Assembly (NCBI GenBank): GCA_018336035.1
Contig: JAGXRD010000030.1
Coordinates: forward strand, 43,709 to 107,708
Origin: Alphaproteobacteria bacterium
GTDB taxonomy: Bacteria; Pseudomonadota; Alphaproteobacteria; Ferrovibrionales; Ferrovibrionaceae
Reading direction: 5' to 3'
DNA: 64,000 bases
A program made the position numbers and the translations under genes. Each line of letters starts with the position of its first letter. The stretch's first letter is position 1. The notes under the pieces were generated by a model that did not search any database, was not told the origin of the DNA, and saw only the letters and a program-made list of their open reading frames with translations. Of the stretch, positions 1 to 6,936 are shown piece by piece.

Positions 1-1
1 C

Positions 2-745
2 TTCTTCATGGTCGGCGCCTTCATTGCCTTCCTGCTCGGCCGCAATCTCGGCCTGGGCTACTGGCCGGCGATGATCGCAGCGCCGATGATCGTCGGCTTC
101 GCCGGTATCATCTTCGAACGCTTTGCCATCCGGCGCATCTATGGCCTCGATCCGCTCTACGGTCTGCTCCTCACCTTCGGCTTGGTGCTGGTGATGGAAG
201 GCGGATTCCGTGTCGCCATGGGCTCGTCCGGTCATCCTTTCCCGACGCCACAGCTGCTGCGCGGCGCCTGGGATATCGGCTTCATGATGCTGCCGGTCTA
301 TCGCGGTTTTGTCATTCTCATCGCCGTGGTGGTCTGCGCCGGCACCTGGATCCTGATCGAAAAAACCCGCATGGGCGCTTACTTGCGCGCTGCCACCGAG
401 CGGCCGGACCTGACGCAATCCTTTGGCATCAACGTGCCGCTGCTGCTTACGCTCACCTATGGCGTCGGCGTCGGATTGGCTGGTTTCGCCGGTGTGCTGG
501 CGGCGCCGATCCAGCATGTGAATCCCTCGATGGGCTCTGACCTCGTGATCATCGTCTTCGCCATCGTGGTGATCGGTGGGCTGGGCTCGGTGCTGGGTTC
601 CGCCCTCACCGGACTTGGCCTTGGCGTGATCGAAGGCCTGACCAAGGTGTATTACTCCGAAGCTTCCACCACCGTGGTCTTCCTGGTCATGGCGCTGGTG
701 CTGCTGCTGCGCCCCGCCGGCCTGTTTGGTCGGGAGGAGGCGTGA
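2..745 (+). CDS. livH: Branched-chain amino acid-type ABC transporter permease (LivH-like), 5' end missing
   Basis: The reading frame is open from base 2, so the gene starts before the window; about 247 codons are visible. The protein is strongly hydrophobic with several membrane segments. It carries LivH-family landmarks: AATERPDLTQSFGINV, the cytoplasmic loop that contacts the ATPase, and a late IVVIGGLGSVLGSALTGL segment. It would form half of the inner-membrane channel of a Liv-type importer. It overlaps the next permease gene through TGATG. The binding protein and ATPases are not in view, so the substrate is unknown; Liv-type systems also carry amides, urea and aromatic acids, and the downstream genes do not look like amino-acid catabolism. 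Confidence 0.9.
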   Translation, partial: FFMVGAFIAFLLGRNLGLGYWPAMIAAPMIVGFAGIIFERFAIRRIYGLDPLYGLLLTFGLVLVMEGGFRVAMGSSGHPFPTPQLLRGAWDIGFMMLPVYRGFVILIAVVVCAGTWILIEKTRMGAYLRAATERPDLTQSFGINVPLLLTLTYGVGVGLAGFAGVLAAPIQHVNPSMGSDLVIIVFAIVVIGGLGSVLGSALTGLGLGVIEGLTKVYYSEASTTVVFLVMALVLLLRPAGLFGREEA

Positions 746-1701
746 TGGCATTGGTTTACAGGATCGGTCTGCCGCTGCTGATTGCCGCACTGATCGCGGT
801 GCCCTTTGTGCCGCAGCTCATTTACCCCATCTTCCTGATGAAGGTGATGTGCTTCGTGCTCTTCGCCTGTGCCTTCAACCTGCTGCTCGGTCATGCCGGC
901 ATCGTCTCGTTCGGTCATGCCGCTTTCTTCGGCTCGTCGGCCTATATCACCGGGTATGCGCTGCGTGACCTGGGCCTGACCACCGAGGTCGCCATTCTGG
1001 CCGGCGTACTATTCTCGGCCACGCTCGGCGCCCTGTTCGGCGCGCTCGCCATCCGTCGCCAGGGCATCTATCTCGCCATGATCACGCTGGCGCTGGCACA
1101 GCTGGTTTATTTCAGCTTCCTGCAGGCGCCGTTCACCGGCGCGGAAGACGGCATGCAACCGATCCCGCGCGGCAAATTGTTCGGCCTGATCGACCTCAAC
1201 GACGATACAAACCTTTATTTTCTGGTGCTGGTCTGCACCGGCGGCGGGCTGTGGCTGATCAACCGCATCGTGCATTCGCCCTTCGGCCAGATTCTACGCG
1301 CCATCCGCGAGCATGAACCGCGCACGCGCTCGCTCGGCTATGCGGTCGAACGCTACAAGGTCACCGCCTTTGCGTTGTCGGCCGGTCTGTCGGGCCTGGC
1401 TGGCTCGCTGAAATGTGTCGTTTTCCGGCTCGCCTCGCTCACCGATGTCCACTGGCATATGTCGGGCGACGTGATCCTGATGACCGTGCTGGGTGGCATG
1501 AACTCGGTCTTCGGTCCGGCCATCGGCGCCATCATCATCTCTGCGCTGCGGCATTACTTCGATGCGCTGGGCGCCTGGGTCACCATCATGGTCGGCCTGG
1601 TCTTCATTTTCTGTGTGCTTGTTTTCCGCCGCGGCGTGCTGGGTGAACTCAGCCACTACCTCGCGGTCCGTCACCCTGCCAAGGAACAAAAGAATGCCTA
1701 G
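745..1701 (+). CDS. livM: Branched-chain amino acid-type ABC transporter permease (LivM-like)
   Basis: This is the second channel subunit of the Liv-type importer. It has multiple membrane spans, the LivM motifs [18 protein letters not shown] near the N-terminus, [18 protein letters not shown], and the conserved ATPase-contact loop [15 protein letters not shown] chose the ATG at 745, which overlaps the stop of the upstream permease (TGATG); a GTG at 742 would add one residue. About 318 residues is a normal LivM length. Its stop codon lies inside the start region of the next gene (ATGCCTAG), which suggests translational coupling of transport with the TIM-barrel gene that follows. Confidence 0.92.
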   Translation: MALVYRIGLPLLIAALIAVPFVPQLIYPIFLMKVMCFVLFACAFNLLLGHAGIVSFGHAAFFGSSAYITGYALRDLGLTTEVAILAGVLFSATLGALFGALAIRRQGIYLAMITLALAQLVYFSFLQAPFTGAEDGMQPIPRGKLFGLIDLNDDTNLYFLVLVCTGGGLWLINRIVHSPFGQILRAIREHEPRTRSLGYAVERYKVTAFALSAGLSGLAGSLKCVVFRLASLTDVHWHMSGDVILMTVLGGMNSVFGPAIGAIIISALRHYFDALGAWVTIMVGLVFIFCVLVFRRGVLGELSHYLAVRHPAKEQKNA

Positions 1702-2545
1702 ATTCGAGCGCAAAGCGATTGTCGAACGCTTCCAGGATATGATCCGGCGCGGCGAGCCGATCATCGGCGGCGGCGCCGGCACCGGCATCTCCGCGAAATG
1801 CGAGGAAGCCGGCGGCATCGACCTGATCATCGTCTACAATTCCGGCCGTTACCGCATGGCCGGGCGTGCCTCGTCGGCCGGCCTGCTGGCCTATGGCAAT
1901 GCCAACGAGATCGTGAAGGAGATGGCGCTGGAAGTGCTGCCGGTCTGCAAGACCACGCCGGTGATCGCCGGCGTCAACGGCACCGATCCTTTCGTGATCA
2001 TGCCGGTCTTCCTGAAGCAGCTGAAGGAACTCGGCTTCTCCGGCGTGCAGAACTTCCCCACCGTCGGGATTATCGACGGCACCTTCCGCGTCAGCCTGGA
2101 AGAGACCGGGATCAACTTCGCCAGCGAGATCGACATGATCCGCCAGGCGCATGAACTGGACCTGCTGACCACGCCCTATGTGTTCTCGACCGATGAGGCC
2201 GTGGAAATGGCCAAGGCCGGCGCCGACCTGATCGTGCCCCATATGGGCGTCACCACCGGCGGCAGCATTGGTGCCACCACGTCGAAGACGCTGCAGGACT
2301 CCGTGCGGCTGATCGACGACTGGGCCGAGGCGGCGCGCAGAATCCGCAAGGACGTCATCATCATTGCCCATGGCGGGCCGATTTCCTCGCCCGAAGATGT
2401 CGACTTCGTGCTGCGGAACAGCAAACATTGCAACGGTTTCTACGGCGCCAGCAGCGTCGAGCGGTTGCCGGTCGAGACGGCAATCACCAACCATATAAAA
2501 ACCTTCAAGGCCATCGATGCCCTGAAGGGCAAGGGAGGCAAGTGA
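1694..2545 (+). CDS. TIM-barrel protein of the phosphoenolpyruvate hydrolase-like family (Tm-1 C-terminal type)
   Basis: The 283-residue protein starts at the ATG that overlaps the livM stop codon. It belongs to the TIM-barrel family annotated as PEP hydrolase-like or signal-transduction TIM barrel (COG5564 type). Visible landmarks are [17 protein letters not shown] (about 25-41), [13 protein letters not shown] (48-60), [11 protein letters not shown] (90-100) and a late [11 protein letters not shown] phosphate-loop-like segment. The same fold forms the C-terminal half of the tomato Tm-1 resistance protein, whose N-terminal half resembles the gene at 3002. The reaction is not established for bacterial members. 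Its position in an operon with Liv permeases suggests a role in degrading the imported compound; that is inference. Confidence 0.85.
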   Translation: MPRFERKAIVERFQDMIRRGEPIIGGGAGTGISAKCEEAGGIDLIIVYNSGRYRMAGRASSAGLLAYGNANEIVKEMALEVLPVCKTTPVIAGVNGTDPFVIMPVFLKQLKELGFSGVQNFPTVGIIDGTFRVSLEETGINFASEIDMIRQAHELDLLTTPYVFSTDEAVEMAKAGADLIVPHMGVTTGGSIGATTSKTLQDSVRLIDDWAEAARRIRKDVIIIAHGGPISSPEDVDFVLRNSKHCNGFYGASSVERLPVETAITNHIKTFKAIDALKGKGGK

Positions 2546-2546
2546 C

Positions 2547-2990
2547 ATGGCCCGCGTCTATATCAGCGCCGTGATGGATATTCCGCTGGAGGAAGCCTGG
2601 GGCGTTTTGCGTGATTTCAACGCATTGCCGATCTATCACCCATTCTTTTCCAAGAGCGAGATCGAGGGCGGCCTACCATCCGACCAGGTCGGCTGCGTGC
2701 GCAACTTCTTCACGCATGAAGGCGGCCATATCCGCGAGGAGCTGCTGACGCTTTCGGATCGCGAGCATGTCTGCTGCTACCGCATCCTGGAAGCCACGCT
2801 GCCGGTGCAGAATTATGTCGCCGAGATGCGGCTGAAGACCATCACCGAGGGCAACAAAACCTTCGGCGAATGGTGGGCGGAATATGATGTGGCGCCGGCC
2901 GATGCCGAAAGCGTGCATCAGACGGTGAGCGACACTTTCCGTTTTGCCTTTGAGGGTGCGGTGAAAGTCGCCCGGCAGAAGAGGGGCTAG
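2547..2990 (+). CDS. SRPBCC-family (polyketide cyclase/dehydrase-like) protein
   Basis: A 147-residue protein starting one base after the TIM-barrel stop. It has the SRPBCC (START-like) pattern: an N-terminal strand ARVYISAVMDIPLEEAWGVLRDFNALP, a central GCVRNFFTHEGGHIREELLTLSDREH and a C-terminal long helix ending FRFAFEGAVKVARQK. These small helix-grip proteins bind hydrophobic or aromatic ligands and sometimes act as cyclases or lyases. No catalytic residues can be assigned. Its place between the TIM-barrel and Tm-1-like genes implies that the three work on one substrate. Confidence 0.8.
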   Translation: MARVYISAVMDIPLEEAWGVLRDFNALPIYHPFFSKSEIEGGLPSDQVGCVRNFFTHEGGHIREELLTLSDREHVCCYRILEATLPVQNYVAEMRLKTITEGNKTFGEWWAEYDVAPADAESVHQTVSDTFRFAFEGAVKVARQKRG

Positions 2991-3001
2991 CGGCGGTCGT
3001 C

Positions 3002-4204
3002 ATGCCCGGCACGGCTTACGTCATCGGCACCTTCGACACCAAGGCTGAAGAGCTGCGGTATGTCGCAGGCCTGCTGCGGCAGGCAGGTCTGACGGCGCTC
3101 ACCATCGATGTCGGCACGAAGGCGCCAGCGCAGGATGCCGATGTCAGCGCCGAAGTCGTGGCGACCTTCCATCCTGAAGGCGCCGATGCGGTGCTGAAGG
3201 CTGGCGACCGCGGCAAAGCGGTTATGGCGATGAGTGCGGCCCTGCTGCGTTTCATGGCCTCGCTGCACGATATCGGCGGCATGATTGGGCTCGGTGGCTC
3301 GGGCGGCACCAGCCTGATTGCGCCAGCCATGCAGGCACAGCCGATCGGCCTGCCCAAGCTGATGGTCTCGACCCTGGCGGCCGGCGATGTCTCGGCTTTC
3401 GTCGGCGTGCATGACATCACCATGCTGTATCCGGTCACCGATATTGCCGGGTTGAACAGACTGTCGCGCGTGATCCTTGCCAATGCGGCGCATGCGCTGG
3501 CCGGCATGATGTCGCGCAGCATCCCGGCCTCGACCGACACGCGCCCGGCGCTGGGCCTCAGCATGTTTGGCGTCACAACGGCTTGCATCCAGCAGCTCAC
3601 CGCGCGGCTCAATGCCGATTACGAATGCCAGGTCTTCCACGCCAATGGCCCTGGTGGCCGCTCGCTGGAAGCGATTGCGGCGTCCGGGCTGCTGCAGGGC
3701 GTGGTCGATCTCACCACCACCGAAGCCGCCGATCATCTGCTTGGCGGCGTCTGCACGGCGGGCGCGGAACGCTTCGACGTGGTGGCGAAAACCGGCATTC
3801 CCTGGATTGGCTCCTGCGGCGCGCTCGACATGGTCAACTTCTGGGCGCCCCAGACGATTCCGGAGCGTTATCGTGGCCGGCTGTTCCATGCCCACAATGC
3901 CAATGTCACGCTGATGCGCACCACGGCGGCCGAACTGGAGCAGATTGCCGCCTGGATCGCCGCCAAGCTGAATGCCTCTTCCGGCCCGGTGCGGCTGCTG
4001 CTGCCCGAGGGTGGCGTCTCGGCTTTAGATGCACCTGGGCAGACTTTCCACGACCCCGCCGCCAATGCCGCGCTATTCGCGGCGTTTGAGCAGTATTTCA
4101 AGATTAGCGACACGCATCGCATCCTCCGTGTGCCGCATCATATCAATGACGCAGGTTTCGTCGCCGAGGCCGAGCGGCATGTGCGGGAGCTGATCCCAGC
4201 TTGA
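3002..4204 (+). CDS. Tm-1-like ATP-binding domain protein (UPF0261)
   Basis: A 400-residue protein matching the UPF0261/Tm-1-like ATP-binding family in length and motifs. The N-terminal VIGTFDTKAEELRYVAGLL and a glycine-rich GLGGSGGTSL (about 96-105) likely contact nucleotide. A second domain contains GLSMFGVTTACIQQL and AKTGIPWIGSCGALDMVNFW, and the C-terminus has LLLPEGGVSALDAPGQTFHDP. In plants this domain is fused to the TIM barrel seen here at 1694; in this window they are separate genes of one operon. The biochemical role is unproven. Confidence 0.88.
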   Translation: MPGTAYVIGTFDTKAEELRYVAGLLRQAGLTALTIDVGTKAPAQDADVSAEVVATFHPEGADAVLKAGDRGKAVMAMSAALLRFMASLHDIGGMIGLGGSGGTSLIAPAMQAQPIGLPKLMVSTLAAGDVSAFVGVHDITMLYPVTDIAGLNRLSRVILANAAHALAGMMSRSIPASTDTRPALGLSMFGVTTACIQQLTARLNADYECQVFHANGPGGRSLEAIAASGLLQGVVDLTTTEAADHLLGGVCTAGAERFDVVAKTGIPWIGSCGALDMVNFWAPQTIPERYRGRLFHAHNANVTLMRTTAAELEQIAAWIAAKLNASSGPVRLLLPEGGVSALDAPGQTFHDPAANAALFAAFEQYFKISDTHRILRVPHHINDAGFVAEAERHVRELIPA

Positions 4205-4255
4205 ATCTGCCATAACCTGGCTGACGCGCCGGGAAAAAGCAGATAATAAGGCGGC

Positions 4256-5152
4256 ATGATCGACAAGCTTGAATTTCTTCTGGCACTTGCGCGCGAAAAG
4301 AACTTCCGCAAGGCGGCCGACGAATGCGGCGTGACGCAGCCTACGCTGTCGGCCGGCATCAAGCAGCTTGAGGATACACTGGGTGTACTGCTGGTGCAGC
4401 GCAGTTCGCGCTTCATCGGCTTCACGGCGGAAGGCGAGCGCGTGCTCGACTGGGCACGGCGGATTGTCGGCGATGCCCGCGCCATGCGGCAGGAGGTGCA
4501 GGCCCTGAAAAGTGGCCTGATCGGACATCTGAAGCTCGCGGCGATTCCCACCGCGCTCGGCATGGTCTCTGCCTTGACCACGCCCTATCGCGCCAAACAT
4601 CCGAATGTGAAATTCACCATCCTGTCGCGCACCTCCATCGAAGTGCTCGGCATGCTGGAGAATCTGGAAGTCGATGCCGGCATCACCTATATCGACAACG
4701 AACCGCTCGGCCGGGCGCGTTCCATTCCGCTCTATACCGAGCAGTATCGCCTGTTGACATCAAAAGACAGTCCGCTCGGCCAGCGCGACCGCGTGACCTG
4801 GGCCGAGGTCAGCCGCATACCCCTTTGTCTGCTGACGCCCGACATGCAGAACCGGCGCATCATCGACAAGCTGCTCCGAGAGGCGGGTGGCGCCGAGCCG
4901 GAGCCGACGCTGGAATCCAATTCCATGATCGTGCTGTTTTCGCATGTGCGCACCGGCCAGTGGGCCAGCGTGATGCCGGAAAAGCTGGCCGAAACGCTCG
5001 GCCTGACCGAACGCCTGCGCGCCATTCCCATCGTCGAGCCCGATGCGGTCCACACCATCGGCCTCGTGGTGCCGGATCGCGATCCGATGTCGCCGCTGGC
5101 CGTCGCCCTGGTCGCCGAGGCCAAATTGCTTTCCTCGACCCTGATCGGTTGA
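4256..5152 (+). CDS. LysR-family regulator upstream of formate dehydrogenase
   Basis: A 298-residue LysR protein with the winged helix-turn-helix at the N-terminus (EFLLALAREKNFRKAADECGVTQPTLSAGIKQLED) and a periplasmic-binding-like effector domain after about residue 90. It lies directly upstream of, and co-oriented with, the formate dehydrogenase genes. LysR genes commonly flank fds/fdh1 operons, so formate-linked control is likely. A perfect LTTR palindrome overlaps its stop codon and lies about 80 bases before the dehydrogenase start. The co-oriented rather than divergent arrangement is less usual for LysR pairs. The effector is unknown. Confidence 0.88.
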   Translation: MIDKLEFLLALAREKNFRKAADECGVTQPTLSAGIKQLEDTLGVLLVQRSSRFIGFTAEGERVLDWARRIVGDARAMRQEVQALKSGLIGHLKLAAIPTALGMVSALTTPYRAKHPNVKFTILSRTSIEVLGMLENLEVDAGITYIDNEPLGRARSIPLYTEQYRLLTSKDSPLGQRDRVTWAEVSRIPLCLLTPDMQNRRIIDKLLREAGGAEPEPTLESNSMIVLFSHVRTGQWASVMPEKLAETLGLTERLRAIPIVEPDAVHTIGLVVPDRDPMSPLAVALVAEAKLLSSTLIG

Positions 5153-5167
5153 TAGAAAACCTCTATC
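5151..5167. promoter_or_regulatory. LysR-type operator (T-N11-A palindrome) before fdh
   Basis: GATAGA-AAACC-TCTATC is a perfect 6-bp inverted repeat with a 5-base spacer and contains the T-N11-A pattern of LysR binding sites. It overlaps the TGA of the LysR gene and ends about 80 bases before the formate dehydrogenase beta start. Binding by the neighbouring LysR protein is inferred from position and symmetry. Confidence 0.55.
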
Positions 5168-5247
5168 GCGCAACGGGAATGCGATCTTGATCGCGCCGCC
5201 CGGTGGGCGGATGATGGTGGCTGCCCATAGTCACCAGCGTTACCCGT

Positions 5248-6936
5248 ATGAATATTACCACTCCGATGCCCCGCCAACACCGGCAGGGGCCGGGTAAATC
5301 CGGTCGCGCGCTGCCGCGCGGTCGCCAGGCCTCCGACGCCGATCATGAGGCGCTGCGTGCCATCCTGCGGCCCGATGCCGGCCAACTAGAATTTGGGCGC
5401 CGCGACCTGCTGATCGAGTACCTGCATCTGATCAACGACGCCAAGGGTCATCTGCCGGCCAGTCTGCTGGTGGCGCTGAGTGAGGCGATGCGCCTGCCGC
5501 TGGCCGAGGTTTTCGAGACCGCCACCTTTTATGCCCATTTCCGCGTGGTCGAGGGCGATGAACCGGCGCAGGTGACATTGCGCATCTGCGACTCGCTCAG
5601 TTGCTGCATGGCCGGCGCGGATATGTTGGCACAGCAGCTGGAAGATCTGGGCGGCACCCGCGTCGAACGAGCGCCCTGCATGGGTCAGTGCGACCGCGCA
5701 CCCTGCGCTGTCTACGGCAAGAATGTCATCGCGCCGGCCTCGGTCGAAACCTTGCAGGCGGCGCATGCGCAGAAGGCTGTCGCGCCGGTACTGCCCAATT
5801 ATAAGAGCCTCGCCGTTTATCGCGCCCAGGGCGGTTACGGTGTGCTGACGAAACTGCGCAGCGGCGAACTGACGCGCGAGGCGCTGGTGGCCGAGATCGA
5901 GGTCGCCGGCCTGCGTGGCATGGGCGGGGCTGGCTTTCCCACTGCCAGAAAATGGCGCGCGGTACTGGAACAGCCGAAGCCGCGGTTGCTGGCGGTGAAC
6001 GGCGACGAGGGCGAGCCCGGCACGCTGAAGGATCGCTGGTTCCTCGAAACCGATCCGCATGGTTTCCTCGAAGGCATGCTGATCGCCGCTTTCCTGATTG
6101 AGGCTGAGACGGCCTATCTCTATCTGCGCGATGAGTATCCCGCTTTGCATGTGGTGATCTCGGAAGAGCTGAAGGCGCTGAAAGCCGCCGGCCTTCTGGG
6201 CGACGTGCAGGTCGAACTGCGGCGCGGTGCCGGCGCCTATATCTGCGGCGAGGAGTCGGCGATGCTGGAAAGCATCGAGGGCAAGCGCGGCCTGCCGCGG
6301 CAGAAGCCGCCATTCCCCTTCCAGGTCGGCCTCTGGGGCCGGCCGACCCTGATCAACAATGTCGAGACGCTCTACTGGGTGCCGCAAATCGCCGACAAGG
6401 GCGCCGCCTGGTGGCAGGGCCATGGCCGCAACGGCGGCAAGGGGCTGCGCAGCTATTCGGTTTCGGGCCGCGTGCGAAATCCGGGCGTCAAACTGGCGCC
6501 CGCCGGCGTCACCATTACCGAACTGATCGAGGAGTATTGCGGCGGCATGCTGCCGGGCCACAGCTTCATGGCCTATCTGCCCGGGGGCGCTTCGGGCGGC
6601 ATCCTGCCGGCGAGTCTGAATAACATTCCGCTCGATTTCGGCCAGCTGGAGAAATACGGCTGCTTCATCGGCTCGGCTGCCGTGATCGTGCTGTCGGACC
6701 AGGATGACGTGAAGGGTGCCGCGCTCAACCTGATGAAATTCTTCCGCCATGAAAGCTGCGGCCAGTGTACGCCCTGCCGTGTCGGCACCGAAAAGGCTGT
6801 CGAGCTGATGGCGCAGCCGACATGGGACGAGCCGCTCTTGCGCGATCTGGCGCAGGTGATGCGCGATGCTTCGATCTGCGGCCTGGGGCAGGCCGCGCCC
6901 AATCCGCTGCTCTCGGTGTTGGAGCGGTTCAGATGA
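5248..6936 (+). CDS. fdh1B: NAD-dependent formate dehydrogenase beta subunit (NuoE-NuoF fusion, Fdh1B type)
   Basis: A 562-residue diaphorase subunit joining two modules. Residues about 35-175 are a NuoE-like [2Fe-2S] thioredoxin fold with Cys114, Cys119, Cys144 and Cys148. Residues about 185-562 are NuoF-like, with GLRGMGGAGFPTARKW (222-236) and NGDEGEPGTLKDR (251-263) for FMN/NADH, GAGAYICGEESAML (327-340), and a [4Fe-4S] site at Cys504, Cys507, Cys510 and Cys544. The length fits the beta subunit of the Methylobacterium Fdh1 heterodimer, unlike the separate gamma and beta subunits of Fds enzymes. It passes electrons from the alpha subunit to NAD+. Its stop overlaps the alpha start (ATGA). 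A Met at codon 7 is an alternative start. Confidence 0.9.
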   Translation: MNITTPMPRQHRQGPGKSGRALPRGRQASDADHEALRAILRPDAGQLEFGRRDLLIEYLHLINDAKGHLPASLLVALSEAMRLPLAEVFETATFYAHFRVVEGDEPAQVTLRICDSLSCCMAGADMLAQQLEDLGGTRVERAPCMGQCDRAPCAVYGKNVIAPASVETLQAAHAQKAVAPVLPNYKSLAVYRAQGGYGVLTKLRSGELTREALVAEIEVAGLRGMGGAGFPTARKWRAVLEQPKPRLLAVNGDEGEPGTLKDRWFLETDPHGFLEGMLIAAFLIEAETAYLYLRDEYPALHVVISEELKALKAAGLLGDVQVELRRGAGAYICGEESAMLESIEGKRGLPRQKPPFPFQVGLWGRPTLINNVETLYWVPQIADKGAAWWQGHGRNGGKGLRSYSVSGRVRNPGVKLAPAGVTITELIEEYCGGMLPGHSFMAYLPGGASGGILPASLNNIPLDFGQLEKYGCFIGSAAVIVLSDQDDVKGAALNLMKFFRHESCGQCTPCRVGTEKAVELMAQPTWDEPLLRDLAQVMRDASICGLGQAAPNPLLSVLERFR

